64,000 nt of DNA. Origin: Bowmanella sp. JS7-9 (GTDB lineage Bacteria > Pseudomonadota > Gammaproteobacteria > Enterobacterales > Alteromonadaceae). Made by a program: the position numbers and the translations under genes. Each line of letters starts with the position of its first letter. The stretch's first letter is position 1. The notes under the pieces were generated by a model that was not told the DNA's origin, made no database searches, and saw nothing but the letters and a program-made list of their open reading frames with translations. Below are positions 8,951 through 19,840 of this stretch, piece after piece. The stretch covers positions 50,044 to 114,043 of the forward strand of contig NZ_JXSY01000026.1 in NCBI RefSeq assembly GCF_004329715.1, written 5' to 3'.

Positions 8951-10308
8951 GTGGTTTCAAAAGTAATCCATCCACACCGGTTGTGCTGTGGCTGCGTAAT
9001 GACCTGCGTTTGCACGATCATGCCGGCTGGCACTTAGCGCAGCGCCTTAAACGCCCGGTGTGTGCCGTGTTTGTTCTGCCTGCACATTGGTCGCAGACCG
9101 ATGCCCATGGCATGCATCGCCTCGGTGCAGCCAAACTGACGTTTCTGCATCGCACACTGGCCGGCCTGCGCAATGAACTGGCGCATTTTAATCTACCGCT
9201 CACTCTGCTGTGCGGCGATCCCGTTGAATTGTTCACCTCCATGGCCAACCAACAGGCGTTTACACTGCTAACCAGTGAAGCACAGGCCCCGGAAGAACAA
9301 GCGTGGCTGCAACAATTGCAACAACGCCACCTCACAATAGACACCTACTGCGCTCAGCCGCTGTTTAATTATGCTGATATCGCTAGGTTGCTCACGCCCT
9401 TTCCCGGTAGCTTTTCAGCGTTTCGCCGTAAAGTGGAGGCAAAGCATGGCCCGGCCATACCGGCGCCTACCCCGCCAGTTACCCAACTCATCCCCGCCAG
9501 TTTCGATTGGCAGACAGAAGAATATAATTTGCCCAGCGGAACCGAAGCCGAGGGTGAACAGGCGGCGCTTGACTGGGTCAATACCTATTTATTTCAGCGC
9601 CGCGCCATCAGCCACTACAAACAAACCCGTAACCGCTTGCATGGCAGCGATTACGCCAGCCATATGAGTGCATTTCTGGCGTGGGGCAGCCTGTCTGCCC
9701 GTACCCTGTGGCACAACATCCTTGCCTATGAAGCAGCCTACGGTAGCAACGAACAAAGCTATTGGTTGCGTTTTGAGCTGCTGTGGCGCGAATTCTTTCA
9801 CTGGTCGTTGCGCAAGCATGGCGCGCAGTTTTTTCATTATGGCGGCTTGTGTGAACAGGGGTTGCCGCCGGCGCAATTTGATCCTGTCCGCTGGCAGGCC
9901 TGGTGCCAGGCAAAGACCGGCGTTCCTATGGTCGATGCGGGGCTGCTGGAGTTGCGCTACACGGGGTATGTGTCTAACCGGTTACGCCAGAATCTGGCCA
10001 GCTATTTTATCCACCAGCTCAAACTGGACTGGCGCCTCGGTGCACGCTGGTTTGAGCAGCACCTGACAGACTTTGATGTGGCGAGCAATTATGGCAATTG
10101 GGCGTATATCGCCGGTGCGGGGCATGATCCGCGCCATGGAAGGGAATTTAGTCTGAACAAACAATTGCGCCAGTATGACCCCCACTGCCAGCACATTCGC
10201 CACTGGCTGCCTGCCCTGAAAGATGTCAGCCTCGGTGAGATTGAACGCCACCAGCAGGGTACTGCTCAACTGGCGGGTTATCCGCCTCCTGTGGTGGTTT
10301 GCCCCTGA
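8947..10308 (+). CDS. DASH-type cryptochrome/photolyase
   Basis: 453 aa. The N-terminal antenna-binding alpha/beta domain starts [14 protein letters not shown]. The C-terminal FAD domain contains [12 protein letters not shown], the run from [17 protein letters not shown] and [19 protein letters not shown], which match cryptochrome-DASH proteins. DASH members repair cyclobutane dimers mainly in single-stranded DNA and may signal. It begins 4 bases inside DUF2256 and ends 2 bases before the next photolyase ATG, so the block is translated as a coupled string. Confidence 0.92.
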   Translation: MSGFKSNPSTPVVLWLRNDLRLHDHAGWHLAQRLKRPVCAVFVLPAHWSQTDAHGMHRLGAAKLTFLHRTLAGLRNELAHFNLPLTLLCGDPVELFTSMANQQAFTLLTSEAQAPEEQAWLQQLQQRHLTIDTYCAQPLFNYADIARLLTPFPGSFSAFRRKVEAKHGPAIPAPTPPVTQLIPASFDWQTEEYNLPSGTEAEGEQAALDWVNTYLFQRRAISHYKQTRNRLHGSDYASHMSAFLAWGSLSARTLWHNILAYEAAYGSNEQSYWLRFELLWREFFHWSLRKHGAQFFHYGGLCEQGLPPAQFDPVRWQAWCQAKTGVPMVDAGLLELRYTGYVSNRLRQNLASYFIHQLKLDWRLGARWFEQHLTDFDVASNYGNWAYIAGAGHDPRHGREFSLNKQLRQYDPHCQHIRHWLPALKDVSLGEIERHQQGTAQLAGYPPPVVVCP

Positions 10309-10310
10309 GT

Positions 10311-11825
10311 ATGCTGCAGGTTGTCTGGCTTAAACGGGATTTACGTCTCGATGATCACTCCGCACTGCATGCTGCGGCCTCTGCCGGAGCACCGGTGGTG
10401 TTGCTCTATGTTGCCGAGCCCTCCCTGTGGCAACAGCCAGATACCAGTCTGCGTCACTGGCAATTTGTGCGCGAAGCACTATCCAATCTGAATAAGCAAA
10501 CCCAGCGTTATTATGGCGTCCAGATCGCCTGCTGTTTCGGCGAAATTGATCAAGCGCTGGACAGGCTGTACCAGCAGTTTGGGCAGTTTTCACTGCACAG
10601 TCATCAGGAGCATGGCACTGAATTTACTTATCAGCGCGATAAGCAGGTCAAGCACTGGTGTCGGCAACGGCAGATCACCTGGCGGGAATACGCACAATTT
10701 GGCGTACGCCGTCCCAATCCGGAGCGCGACAGTTGGGCCGATGCCTGGCATGATTTTATGTCACAGCCCTGTCTTGCCAAGCCAGAAACACTAACCAGTG
10801 TGTGGCCAACCAGCTTCTTATCTGTATCTGCATTACCGCGCCAGCTGGGGTTTGAACAAAAAACCACCCTGCAACGCCAGCAAGGCGGCGAAACGGTCGC
10901 CCAACAGGTGCTACAACATTTTCTCGCTCAACGTGGCCGGGATTATCATGCAGCCATCAGCTACCCGCTGCGCGCCCAACACAGTTGTACCCGCCTGAGC
11001 CCGTATCTGGCTTATGGCTGTATCAGTGTCAGACGCACCGTTGAAACTATTACCGATGCCATGCAGGAAACCCGCGATAGCATGTGGCACAAGGCGCTCA
11101 GCGCAGTGATTTCGCGTTTTTGGTGGCACTGCCACTTTATTCAGAAGCTGGAGGACGATGTGACCATGGCCGAACGAAATCTGCATCCGGCCTTTGACAC
11201 GTTAGGTAAAGCTCAGAGCAATGAGTTTTTAGTGCGCTGGCAACAGGGTCACACCGGCTGGCCTTTAGTCGATGCGGCCATGCGCAGTGTCAATCAAACC
11301 GGCTGGCTGAATTTTCGCTTGCGCGCCATGTTGATCTCCATTGCCAGCTATCCGTTGTGGCTGCACTGGCGCGAACCTGCATTGCATCTGGCACGGCAAT
11401 TTACCGATTACGAACCCGGCATTCATTTCCCACAGGTGCAAATGCAGGCGGGTACCACGGGGATCAATATTCCACGCATGTACAACCCATTAACCCAGGC
11501 ACAAAAACTCGATCCGCGAGGAGAGTTTATCCGCCGCTGGGTGCCTGAACTCAAACAGGTACCGGATAGTTGGCTGCATCAACCCTGGCTGATGCCAAAA
11601 AACCAGCAAAAAAATGCCGGTTGTGAGATAGACATTGACTACCCCGCCCCCTGTGTGGATTTTGAGCAGGCCTGCCGGGCGGCGCGCAAAGCCTATGCGG
11701 GATTGCGTGACAGCCATTTTAAGCACACTGCGCAACATATTGGTCAACGCCATGGCTCCAGACGCCGTAACAGCATGCAATCCTCAACTGCAGCAGTACA
11801 TAATCAGCTAAGCTTGTTTGACTAA
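10311..11825 (+). CDS. Cryptochrome/deoxyribodipyrimidine photolyase family protein
   Basis: 504 aa from ATG 10311; an upstream TTG at 10299 would overlap the previous stop and is less likely. The N-terminus ([19 protein letters not shown]) is the photolyase alpha/beta domain. The FAD domain has [37 protein letters not shown] and a binding-loop region around [16 protein letters not shown]. The sequence differs clearly from the DASH and Fe-S proteins beside it, so the cluster carries three subfamilies. Whether this one repairs CPDs or signals cannot be told here. Confidence 0.9.
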   Translation: MLQVVWLKRDLRLDDHSALHAAASAGAPVVLLYVAEPSLWQQPDTSLRHWQFVREALSNLNKQTQRYYGVQIACCFGEIDQALDRLYQQFGQFSLHSHQEHGTEFTYQRDKQVKHWCRQRQITWREYAQFGVRRPNPERDSWADAWHDFMSQPCLAKPETLTSVWPTSFLSVSALPRQLGFEQKTTLQRQQGGETVAQQVLQHFLAQRGRDYHAAISYPLRAQHSCTRLSPYLAYGCISVRRTVETITDAMQETRDSMWHKALSAVISRFWWHCHFIQKLEDDVTMAERNLHPAFDTLGKAQSNEFLVRWQQGHTGWPLVDAAMRSVNQTGWLNFRLRAMLISIASYPLWLHWREPALHLARQFTDYEPGIHFPQVQMQAGTTGINIPRMYNPLTQAQKLDPRGEFIRRWVPELKQVPDSWLHQPWLMPKNQQKNAGCEIDIDYPAPCVDFEQACRAARKAYAGLRDSHFKHTAQHIGQRHGSRRRNSMQSSTAAVHNQLSLFD

Positions 11826-11877
11826 CGCGGCAGGACTGTTATGGTGCCGAGCAGACAGACCCAACGAGATGACAAGC

Positions 11878-12279
11878 ATGTCCGGAGAAACTAATCTGGC
11901 CCGATTACTGGCCAATCTCACCCCTGAGTTGGACAGCACCGAATATGTGTATTGTTGCGTAAAGCAACGACCCGATGGGATAACTGATGAGGATTGTCTG
12001 GCCTATATCCACGAGCGGGAAGGCTTAACGCTGGTGTTAACCAGACAAAAAGCCGATGCATTACAACTTAGCTGGCAAGGACCGTTTCATTGCGTGTGTC
12101 TGACTATTCATTCCAGCTTGGAAGCGGTAGGATTGACCGCGGCCGTATCCGGCGCATTGGCGCAAAACGGTGTCAGCGCTAACATGCTGGCCGGTTACTA
12201 CCATGACCATATATTAATCCCCTGTGCACAGGCAGAACAGGCCATGCAAGTGTTACAGGGGCTGACGAAAGATTATTGA
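11878..12279 (+). CDS. ACT domain-containing protein
   Basis: 133 aa from ATG 11878, preceded at 9 bases by GAG; ATG 11869 and TTG 11818 are alternatives. The sequence (YCCVKQRP..., FHCVCLTIHSSLEAVGLTAAVSGALAQNGVSANMLAGYYHDHILIP) matches small stand-alone double ACT proteins of the CASTOR-like/DUF2241 type, thought to bind amino acids. It follows the photolyase string with little gap, so it may share its transcript, although a link to light response is not evident. It converges with the next gene, overlapping by 7 bases. Confidence 0.8.
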   Translation: MSGETNLARLLANLTPELDSTEYVYCCVKQRPDGITDEDCLAYIHEREGLTLVLTRQKADALQLSWQGPFHCVCLTIHSSLEAVGLTAAVSGALAQNGVSANMLAGYYHDHILIPCAQAEQAMQVLQGLTKDY

Positions 12280-13178
12280 GCCGGTAACTTTATTGTATTA
12301 ACCGGATACCATAACGCCTTGTTATTCAATGGGGTGCCCGCCGGTAAAACCGGGTTTTCCAATTCAAAGATACTGCGTTTAGTCAGATTGGCATTATCCA
12401 GGTAACCGCGGTAATGGCGCTCAAACAGCTCATCAAAAGTGCCGTCCGCCAGGGCTTTTTCCAGCCCCGTCTGCAATAAGTTAGCCAGCACCGTATTTTT
12501 CTTATTCACAAAAAAGTACACCGCGGTGGGATAGTAAATCCCCATGGATTGCTCTATTTCAATAGGATATTGCTGGCCAAAGGTGTCTTGTTCCAGCCAG
12601 ATTTCTACCACCGAGCGCGGGAACAATTGCGCCTGACCATCATTGAGCATGCCAAATAATTTGTCATAGATGGCAGACGACACCACATCGAAACCATTGA
12701 ACTGCAATATCTTAGTATCCGGCCAATCTTTGCCCTGCACCATTTTCAGGGTGCGCAGGCCGGTGAGGGAGTCAATCGTCGCGACTTGCTGGACATTGTC
12801 TTTGCCGACCAAAAACAGGCGCAGACCAATCAATCCTTTATAAATCGGAATACGGATCGGCCGTAACTGGCTCTCGCGGCTGGCATCGGTCATGCTCCAT
12901 AGCACCGAAATTTCCCGCGCGGCTGCCAGGCTTTTAATCGCCTGACCCTGTTCCAGATGGCGACGGGACGGTAACAAACGATACTTTACGCCTGTCTCAG
13001 CCAACGCCAGATGCAATAACTGGATCGGATATTGATTGAGTGGATTCTCTTCATCACTTGGCTGCGGATAGGTCAGTTCCCAAACCGCCCCGTGTGCCAG
13101 ACCTGGCAGCAATAAAGCAAGACATAACCAGCGTGTGAAATTAGGCCTGAACACCCAGTTGCTCCCTGACAGATGCAA
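12273..13178 (-). CDS. Periplasmic substrate-binding-like protein (family 3)
   Basis: Up to 301 aa. The hydrophobic stretch WLCLALLLPGLAHGA near residues 17-31 looks like a signal peptide with cleavage after AHG-A. The body has the type 2 periplasmic-binding fold of amino-acid ABC transporters (LADGTFDELFERHYRGYL near the end). No permease or ATPase gene is adjacent, so it could be an orphan sensor-like domain as common in Alteromonadales. The start is uncertain: the first ATG lies 38 bases inside the upstream gene, and a GTG at 13154 gives a more normal signal peptide. Confidence 0.75.
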   Translation of the reverse strand: MHLSGSNWVFRPNFTRWLCLALLLPGLAHGAVWELTYPQPSDEENPLNQYPIQLLHLALAETGVKYRLLPSRRHLEQGQAIKSLAAAREISVLWSMTDASRESQLRPIRIPIYKGLIGLRLFLVGKDNVQQVATIDSLTGLRTLKMVQGKDWPDTKILQFNGFDVVSSAIYDKLFGMLNDGQAQLFPRSVVEIWLEQDTFGQQYPIEIEQSMGIYYPTAVYFFVNKKNTVLANLLQTGLEKALADGTFDELFERHYRGYLDNANLTKRSIFELENPVLPAGTPLNNKALWYPVNTIKLPAQ

Positions 13179-13527
13179 TAATTTTACATGGTTCGCCCTG
13201 TTTGCATTTAAGCGTGTAGGACGTTGGTGTCACCATCAGCGTTGCACCATCCGCAGACTCCAGCGTCCAGCGCACCACACAAAAGGTAATATCATCAGCC
13301 AGACTCATTTGAGTCTGCATTTTCGCACTTAATTTGGCCATTCCCATAGCTGTGCATTGTTGAATAATCTGCTGCAAGTAATCGGAGATGTCCTGTTGGG
13401 ATTGCAACACGGTGGTGGCGTCACCACACATATCCATGGATGGCTCTGAATAATACTCGACTAAGGCCTGAGTATTACCCATCTCAAATTCCCTGGCGTA
13501 TGCCTTGAAAAACTGCTCAATTGTCAT
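13141..13527 (-). CDS. NTF2-like (SnoaL-fold) hypothetical protein
   Basis: 128 aa. The N-terminus MTIEQFFKAYAREFEMGNTQALVEYYSEP and the alternating helix/strand pattern resemble NTF2/SnoaL-like alpha+beta barrels. No catalytic motif is recognisable. It sits 11 bases downstream of queE on the same strand and overlaps the binding-protein gene, so queE, this gene and the binding protein may form one transcript. Function unknown. Confidence 0.7.
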   Translation of the reverse strand: MTIEQFFKAYAREFEMGNTQALVEYYSEPSMDMCGDATTVLQSQQDISDYLQQIIQQCTAMGMAKLSAKMQTQMSLADDITFCVVRWTLESADGATLMVTPTSYTLKCKQGEPCKIIASVREQLGVQA

Positions 13528-13538
13528 GCGACGTCCTG

Positions 13539-14213
13539 TTACTCAATCCCGATAAACTTGTGTGTTTGTAGCGATAAACGCCAGTTATTGTCAATGCATT
13601 GTGCGACGGCTAGCTCAGTGGCACGGGTCTGCTGACTGATCGGCTGTAAATATACCAGCGCGTTGCTATTACATGCAGGGCGTGCAAGCAGCGCTTTGAG
13701 GTCGTCCACATGTTTTTGCATCGCAACCGGATGTTTGATTTCACTGGCAACGTTTAACGGTTGATCCAATACCGCATAGCCGCCTTGCATGCCCACTTTG
13801 GGCGACACCGTCACCCAGGTGCGCGGATCAGCTATCACCTCAAACGTACCACTGGTTTCGATTTGCACACTAAAGCCCTGATCCAGCAGCGCCGAGGTCA
13901 GGCTGGTGAGATCGTACATACATGGCTCACCACCGGTGATAATAATGTGCCGGGCTTTATAGCCTTCAGTCTCCATCAGGCTGATTAGATCCAGTGCGGT
14001 GGCTTCAAACCAGCACTCATCAGGCTCAGATTTTGCCAGTACGGCAGCACTGCTGGTTTTTAATTCAGGATCCACAGTCCAGGTATGTTTGGTATCGCAC
14101 CAACTGCATCCCACCGGACAGCCTTGAATGCGGATAAACACAGAGGGCACGCCGGTAAAGGCGCCTTCACCCTGAATGGATTGAAATACTTCGTTAATCT
14201 TATAGGTCTGCAT
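13539..14213 (-). CDS. queE: 7-carboxy-7-deazaguanine synthase QueE
   Basis: 224 aa radical SAM enzyme converting 6-carboxytetrahydropterin to 7-carboxy-7-deazaguanine in queuosine synthesis. The cluster motif is visible in IQGCPVGCSWCDTKHTW (CX3CX2C), preceded by the substrate motif FQSIQGEGAFTGVPSVFIR, and GGEP follows (IITGGEPCMYD). I chose ATG 14213 because it gives the family N-terminus MQTYKINEVFQ; the longer reading would need a TTG. It is divergent from queC with only 69 bases between, so the two probably share a promoter region. Confidence 0.94.
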   Translation of the reverse strand: MQTYKINEVFQSIQGEGAFTGVPSVFIRIQGCPVGCSWCDTKHTWTVDPELKTSSAAVLAKSEPDECWFEATALDLISLMETEGYKARHIIITGGEPCMYDLTSLTSALLDQGFSVQIETSGTFEVIADPRTWVTVSPKVGMQGGYAVLDQPLNVASEIKHPVAMQKHVDDLKALLARPACNSNALVYLQPISQQTRATELAVAQCIDNNWRLSLQTHKFIGIE

Positions 14214-14282
14214 GTTTCGTTTCAGGGTACAATTCAATAAAATTCAGCGGGTTAATCCCCATAGTATAAAGAAGGCAAGCCC

Positions 14283-14939
14283 ATGGCACAAAAGGCAGTT
14301 GTAATCTATTCCGGTGGAATGGACTCATTTACCCTGTTAAACAAGGTTCATTGCAGTGGTACAAAGGTCTACGCCCTGTCGTTTAATTACGGACAGAAAC
14401 ATAAAAAGGAACTGGATTACGCCGCGCGCGTCTGTCAAACACTGGGTATCAATCATAAAGTCGTCGATATCAGCAGTATTAACAGCTTGCTGGCCGGCTC
14501 GGCGCTGACCTCAGAGATGGATATGCCTGAAGGCCACTATGAAGATGACAATATGAAACAAACCGTGGTGCCGAACCGCAATATGATTCTGTTATCACTG
14601 GCGGTGGGCTATGCGGTCTCACTGGGCGCGGAACAGGTTTACTACGGCGCCCATGGTGGCGACCATGCGATTTATCCGGATTGTCGCCCACTGTTTGTGG
14701 AAAAGATGAATGATGTCTGCGCCATCGCAAACTATGAGGCCGTCAGTATCGACGTGCCTTATTTGCATAACGACAAAACCGAGATTTTGCGCGATGGCCT
14801 GGCCATGGGGCTGGACTACAGCCAGACCTGGACTTGCTACAACGGTCGTGAAAAAGCCTGCGGTAAATGCGGCGCCTGTCAGGAGCGTTTGGAAGCGTTT
14901 CGGGAAAATGGCCAGCAGGATCCCCTTACCTACGAATAA
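14283..14939 (+). CDS. queC: 7-cyano-7-deazaguanine synthase QueC
   Basis: 218 aa. The ATP-pyrophosphatase loop [13 protein letters not shown] (residues 10-22) and the C-terminal zinc site with cysteines in [19 protein letters not shown] identify QueC, which makes preQ0 from the QueE product. Length and start agree with the family. It is a monocistronic reading frame divergent from queE; no preQ1-like riboswitch structure is apparent in the short spacer. Confidence 0.95.
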   Translation: MAQKAVVIYSGGMDSFTLLNKVHCSGTKVYALSFNYGQKHKKELDYAARVCQTLGINHKVVDISSINSLLAGSALTSEMDMPEGHYEDDNMKQTVVPNRNMILLSLAVGYAVSLGAEQVYYGAHGGDHAIYPDCRPLFVEKMNDVCAIANYEAVSIDVPYLHNDKTEILRDGLAMGLDYSQTWTCYNGREKACGKCGACQERLEAFRENGQQDPLTYE

Positions 14940-15143
14940 CCACATCTGGCCGGTTACCCCCGCCCGGCCACTCTCATTTACATCCCTGTTTTTTACCTCT
15001 TATTAAATTTGCGCATTTGCCAATCCCGGACTAGTTTTTTGTCTGCCCGGTTTCTGTAAGTGGCATCTGCACTGCCCTCCATTCGCATTAAACAAATTAT
15101 TCACCGGGCCATCGTTATTCAACAGCAGTACAGAGGGGTACTA

Positions 15144-15506
15144 ATGAGTAAAACCATCATGATCGTTGATGATTCCATGTCGATGCGCGAAATGGTCGCA
15201 CTGACTCTGACCGACGCGGGCTTTAGCGTAGTCAAAGCCAATGATGGGGTCGATGCGCTGAGCAAGCTTAATGGCAATCGGGTGCATTTGATTATCAGCG
15301 ATGTGAACATGCCCAATATGGATGGCATGACGCTGCTGGGCAAAATTAAAGCCAATCCATCCTATCAATTTACACCGGTGTTAATGCTGACCACCGAATC
15401 ACGGGAAGACCTCAAACAAAAAGGCAAAGAGCTGGGGGCGAAAGCCTGGATGGTCAAACCTTTTAAACCCGAAATGCTCATCAGTATTGTGAATAAACTT
15501 ATCTAA
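15144..15506 (+). CDS. cheY: CheY-like chemotaxis response regulator
   Basis: 120 aa, a single receiver domain. It has the acidic pair VDDS, the phospho-acceptor in IISDVNMPNMDG, the conserved Thr in MLTTE and Lys in MVKPFKP. ATG 15144 is chosen because AGAGGGG lies 5-8 bases upstream; a longer frame to 15060 lacks this. It opens a cluster STAS-cheA-mcp-cheW-cheR-cheB. A clear paralogue lies at 24440, so the cluster has two CheY proteins. Confidence 0.93.
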   Translation: MSKTIMIVDDSMSMREMVALTLTDAGFSVVKANDGVDALSKLNGNRVHLIISDVNMPNMDGMTLLGKIKANPSYQFTPVLMLTTESREDLKQKGKELGAKAWMVKPFKPEMLISIVNKLI

Positions 15507-15513
15507 TCCGCTT

Positions 15514-15762
15514 ATGATTATCAGTGCGCCGGAAGAACTCAATATTTTCAATGTCGAGGCCTTATATTCCAGCATTGTGGAAGCCGAAGGACAGGACCTC
15601 ACCCTTGACTGTGGCAATGTTACAGAAGTGGATGGTAGTGGCTTGCAATTACTCTGTTATTGCCAACAGCAACAGCTCGCCTCGCTGATTAACCTCAGCG
15701 AATGTATCCAAAGCGCCGCGCCGCTGCTTGGCATGCAAGATTTGCTGGCAGCAAAGGACTAA
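15514..15762 (+). CDS. STAS-domain protein (anti-sigma-factor-antagonist-like)
   Basis: 82 aa. LTLDCGNVTEVDGSGLQLLC matches the STAS core around the conserved Ser (DGSGLQ) that is phosphorylated in SpoIIAA-type proteins; the N-terminal part is short. It lies 7 bases after cheY and 4 bases before the cheA ATG. Small STAS proteins at this place are common in the second chemotaxis cluster of Alteromonadales-like bacteria; their role is not settled. Confidence 0.85.
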   Translation: MIISAPEELNIFNVEALYSSIVEAEGQDLTLDCGNVTEVDGSGLQLLCYCQQQQLASLINLSECIQSAAPLLGMQDLLAAKD

Positions 15763-15766
15763 GCCA

Positions 15767-17845
15767 ATGGACTTAGTACAAATCTTCGTGGATGAGTCCT
15801 TTGAGCACCTGCAGGCGCTGGAAGAAGCGTTACTGGAGCTGGAAGACTCGCCCGGCAATGCCGAATTGATCAACACAGCCTTTCGCGCCATGCACACGAT
15901 CAAGGGCTCGGCGGGCATGGTCGGCTTTGACCATGTGTCTTATTTTACTCATCATCTGGAAACCTTTTTTGACCGCGTGCGCAATGGTGAATTCGCCCTC
16001 ACCGCGGCCATGTCCAGCCTCATTCTGGAATGCCGCGACCATATAAAAAGTCTTATCGAGCAACAATCGCCGCCAGAATTAATGGTGCAAAGCGAAGCCC
16101 TGCTGGCCCGTTTACACCAACTGGCACCTGTGACACAAAGTGCCCCCGCCACTGCCCCCGCCAAATCCACAGTTAGCGAAGCTGATAGCCTGGCGGGATA
16201 TTGGCGAATCGAAATGACCCCGCATACTACGACCTTTACCGAGGGCTTTGATGTCTTACCTGTGATCCGCGAATTACAGGGGCTCGGCGAGTCCTTGGTG
16301 AGCTATCGCTGGCACGCTCCGGATACGCCATTCAATCCGCTCAGTTGTATGCTGCACTTTACCCTGTTGCTCAGCTGTAATGTTCCTCGCAGCAGTATCG
16401 ACGAAGCCTTCATGTTCGTTGAGGGTGACTGGCAGATTCAGATTGAAAAAATATCCGTCCTTGAAGACGCCCGATTGGGGGATTTATTGGTCGAAAATGG
16501 CGTGGTCAGCACCGAACAAATGGAAATGATGCTGGATAGCAAACCCCGCACCGGAGAGGTATTGCGCGATAAAGGAATTGCAACGGATCACCAGATCAAT
16601 CAGGCATTACAACAGCAGGAATTTATTCGAAAACAAACGCAATCTCAGGATGCTCCCCAGCAAACTCTGAAAGTCCCCGCCAGCAAACTGGATAGTTTGA
16701 TGAACCTGGTCGGTGAACTGGTCATAGTCCAATCGGCCATCAGTCAGCATGCGGTAGAAACCAATGACGATAAACTAAAAACCATCGCTGAAGAGTTGGC
16801 CATGCTGACCGCGGGGGTGCGCGATCACACGTTTGACATCCGAATGTTACCCATCGGCTCAACGTTTGGTCGCTTCCGCCGCCTGATCCGCGACCTCAGC
16901 GTGGATCTGAAAAAAGAAGTGCGTTTACACACCTTTGGTGCCGAAACCGAAATGGACAAAATGGTACTTGAGCGTATCGGCGATCCGCTGGTGCACCTGC
17001 TGCGCAACAGCCTCGATCACGGCATCGAAATGCCAGAGGTGCGCGCCGAAAAAGGGAAACCGCGGGAAGGCTCGATTACCCTTGGCGCCGTGCATGAAGA
17101 TGGCCAGATTAAAATTGTGATCAAAGACGATGGCGGAGGCTTGAACACAGATCGTATTCGCCAAAAAGCCATTGAACGCGGCCTGATTAACGAACATAGC
17201 CAACTCAATGATGACCATATCCACCAACTGATTTTTGAACCGGGCTTTTCCACCGCCGAGAAAGTCTCGGATGTGTCCGGGCGTGGGGTTGGTATGGATG
17301 TGGTGAAAACCTCTATCGAAAGCCTGCAAGGCACCATTCACATTAGTAGTCATGCCGGTCAGGGCACCCAAATTAATATCTATTTGCCGCTTACCCTGGC
17401 CATCATCGATGGGCTGATGGTCAAAGTCGGCGACGAGCACTTTATTTTACCCCTGTCTGCGGTGGAAGAATGTGTGGAAAGTCCGCGGGAATATCACCGC
17501 CAGGGACCGCGCCTGATTAAACACCGGGGTGAACGCATCTCGGCAGCCCGATTACGCGAAGCCTTCTCTATCACTGGCGAGGGACCCGCTATCGAACAAA
17601 CCATCGTCACCCGCATTGCCGATGAACGATTCGGCATCACAGTCGATGAAGTTGTCGGCCAACACCAAACCGTTATCAAGAATCTTGGCAAAATGTATCG
17701 CCAGGTTCGGGGGCTGTTAGGTGCCACCATTTTAGGCAATGGCAATGTGGCGCTGATTCTGGATGTCGCAGATTTTTATGAGCAGTGTAAGTACCAGTTA
17801 GCTCAATCGACCTTAGGAGCAAACGTCAATGTTAAACCGCATTAA
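15767..17845 (+). CDS. cheA: Chemotaxis histidine kinase CheA
   Basis: 692 aa from ATG 15767, just past the STAS stop. The N-terminal HPt domain has phospho-His43 ([10 protein letters not shown]). The kinase core is recognisable by [10 protein letters not shown] (dimerisation, about residue 315), [12 protein letters not shown] (N-box), [11 protein letters not shown] (G1) and [11 protein letters not shown] (G2); a CheW-like domain ends the protein ([10 protein letters not shown]). Between HPt and dimerisation, instead of a typical P2, lies a segment with [17 protein letters not shown] and [19 protein letters not shown], which resembles the MshEN/T2SSE-N repeat. It overlaps the mcp start by 17 bases. 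Confidence 0.95.
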   Translation: MDLVQIFVDESFEHLQALEEALLELEDSPGNAELINTAFRAMHTIKGSAGMVGFDHVSYFTHHLETFFDRVRNGEFALTAAMSSLILECRDHIKSLIEQQSPPELMVQSEALLARLHQLAPVTQSAPATAPAKSTVSEADSLAGYWRIEMTPHTTTFTEGFDVLPVIRELQGLGESLVSYRWHAPDTPFNPLSCMLHFTLLLSCNVPRSSIDEAFMFVEGDWQIQIEKISVLEDARLGDLLVENGVVSTEQMEMMLDSKPRTGEVLRDKGIATDHQINQALQQQEFIRKQTQSQDAPQQTLKVPASKLDSLMNLVGELVIVQSAISQHAVETNDDKLKTIAEELAMLTAGVRDHTFDIRMLPIGSTFGRFRRLIRDLSVDLKKEVRLHTFGAETEMDKMVLERIGDPLVHLLRNSLDHGIEMPEVRAEKGKPREGSITLGAVHEDGQIKIVIKDDGGGLNTDRIRQKAIERGLINEHSQLNDDHIHQLIFEPGFSTAEKVSDVSGRGVGMDVVKTSIESLQGTIHISSHAGQGTQINIYLPLTLAIIDGLMVKVGDEHFILPLSAVEECVESPREYHRQGPRLIKHRGERISAARLREAFSITGEGPAIEQTIVTRIADERFGITVDEVVGQHQTVIKNLGKMYRQVRGLLGATILGNGNVALILDVADFYEQCKYQLAQSTLGANVNVKPH

Positions 17846-19823
17846 CCTCACCACATTAATCACAGCCAGTTTCGCGCTTTTAATTGTGCTATTGCTGTTG
17901 GCCAGCGGGCTGGCGATTAATGCCACGTCTAGCCTGTATCAACGACTGGACGACACCATAAATGGCTCGGCTGAGCGGGTGCGCCTGTCCGCGCAGGTGC
18001 GTTCTAATATCCTGACCACCAGCGGTCTCGTGCGCAAATTGATCCTCACCACAGATGAGGCAGAGATGCGCAAACTGTTGAGCAGTATTGATCAGGAAAA
18101 AGTGCAATATCAGGATCGCTATGCTCGTCTGCTCAATATTATTTCCCCCGAAAACAAAGCCTCATTGGAGCAAATTAACAGCGACGTGCAGCGCTATTTC
18201 GATATTGCCGTGCGGATTGCTGACTTTAGTCTGCTTAACTCCAACCAAAAAGCGATGGCGCTAAGCAGCGGTGAAGGCCGGCGTCTGGCCCAGCAGGTTA
18301 CCGATGAGTTGTCTGATGAAATAAAACGGTTGGGGGCCAGTCAGTCGTCCAATGCCAGACAACAATTGGTTTATCTGTCTGAGGTGACATTCGGTGTAGG
18401 CAATATGATTCGCCAGGAGAAAAACCATATTCTGGCGCGCACCGATGCGGAAATGAAAGATATTGAGCGCAAACTGGAAAACGCCCGCACGTCGGCAAAA
18501 AATGCGCTGGATAACCTGCAAAAGATTAATAATAGTGATGACATTACCCGCCTTATTAATTACTTCAATGCCTTTGCCAATGGCCAGTTAGATATCACCG
18601 AACTGTCTGCAGAGGCGGGCAATACCAAGGCATTCAATCTGCTTCTTAGTGACGCCGAGCCCACCGTGGCCAAAATTGAAGAGGCCATCAATTCCCTGAT
18701 GCGCAACAACCAAACTCAAATGGATGAGTCGGTCAAACAGGCGGAAGAAAATTACCAGTCAACCCGCAATTTGCTGGTAACCTGCACGGTGGTATCGCTG
18801 ATTATTGCGGTCGTCATCGCGCTGATGGTGTATGCCCGGGTACGCAATCTGGCGCGGGTAATCAATGATATCGCCTCTGGTAATCTCAATCACAATTTCC
18901 AGGATGGCTATGCCAGTGAGGACGTGTATTCACGACTACGCGGTATGAATGACAAACTGCGGGATATTATCGCCGATATCGTACAATCATCTGAAAATGT
19001 CTCGTCCGGCAGTATTCAGCTATCCAGCACCGGTCAGCAAATTGCCGAAGGCGCGACCGAACAGGCTGCCTCACTGGAAGAAGTTGCCTCGTCCATGGAG
19101 CAGATGTCATCGAATATCTCCCATAGTGCAGATAATGCCCGTCAAACCGAACAAATTGCTCAACAAGCCGCTAAAGATGCCGAGGAGAGCGGCGTGGCAG
19201 TATCGCAGTCGGTGGAGGCAATGCAAAACATCTCCGAACGTATCGGTATTATCGAAGAAATTGCCCGCCAGACTAACCTGTTAGCACTCAATGCCGCGAT
19301 TGAAGCCGCCCGCGCCGGTGAACATGGCAAGGGCTTTACCGTGGTAGCCGCAGAGGTACGTAAACTGGCGGAGCGCAGCCAGCGTGCTGCCGGTGAGATT
19401 GTTGAATTATCCCGCGACAGCTTATCTGTCTCCGAACGTGCCGGCCAGATGCTCAACTCTCTCGTCCCCAATATTAAACGTACCGCCGAACTGGTGAATG
19501 AAATCAGTGCGTCGGCCATTGAGCAGGACAAGGGCGCGGCGGAAATCAATAAAGCCATTCAACAGCTGGATCAGGTGGTGCAGCAATCTGCCGCAGCCGC
19601 CGAGGAAATGGCATCTACCTCCGAGGAATTGTCGGCACAGGCAGAACAAATGAATGAAGCATTGGGCTTTTTCACGATAGACACCAAGGGACGTCGCTCC
19701 AGTGCGCCGGTCAAACCCAAAAGTAAAATGAAAAGCATGCCGATGCCGGTAAAAATGGCTAAACCCAGCAAAAGCAAAGGCATCGAGCTGGATATGAGCG
19801 ACGATGACTTCACCAACTATTAA
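17829..19823 (+). CDS. Methyl-accepting chemotaxis protein
   Basis: 664 aa transmembrane receptor. TM1 is at about residues 8-30 ([16 protein letters not shown]), a helical periplasmic sensor of about 280 residues follows, TM2 is at about 316-338 ([20 protein letters not shown]), then HAMP and a cytoplasmic coiled-coil. The hairpin tip [20 protein letters not shown] (near residue 480) contacts CheA/CheW. The C-terminus is basic and Pro-rich and lacks an NWETF-type CheR tether. It lies between cheA and cheW and is probably this cluster's dedicated receptor; the ligand is unknown. Confidence 0.93.
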   Translation: MLNRINLTTLITASFALLIVLLLLASGLAINATSSLYQRLDDTINGSAERVRLSAQVRSNILTTSGLVRKLILTTDEAEMRKLLSSIDQEKVQYQDRYARLLNIISPENKASLEQINSDVQRYFDIAVRIADFSLLNSNQKAMALSSGEGRRLAQQVTDELSDEIKRLGASQSSNARQQLVYLSEVTFGVGNMIRQEKNHILARTDAEMKDIERKLENARTSAKNALDNLQKINNSDDITRLINYFNAFANGQLDITELSAEAGNTKAFNLLLSDAEPTVAKIEEAINSLMRNNQTQMDESVKQAEENYQSTRNLLVTCTVVSLIIAVVIALMVYARVRNLARVINDIASGNLNHNFQDGYASEDVYSRLRGMNDKLRDIIADIVQSSENVSSGSIQLSSTGQQIAEGATEQAASLEEVASSMEQMSSNISHSADNARQTEQIAQQAAKDAEESGVAVSQSVEAMQNISERIGIIEEIARQTNLLALNAAIEAARAGEHGKGFTVVAAEVRKLAERSQRAAGEIVELSRDSLSVSERAGQMLNSLVPNIKRTAELVNEISASAIEQDKGAAEINKAIQQLDQVVQQSAAAAEEMASTSEELSAQAEQMNEALGFFTIDTKGRRSSAPVKPKSKMKSMPMPVKMAKPSKSKGIELDMSDDDFTNY

Positions 19824-19840
19824 GCACGGTGGGTCTGTTT

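Noticed and set aside
14940..15060. GGCCGG...CCGGCC hairpin after queC as terminator
   Set aside because: The stem is present, but no T run follows it within a useful distance.
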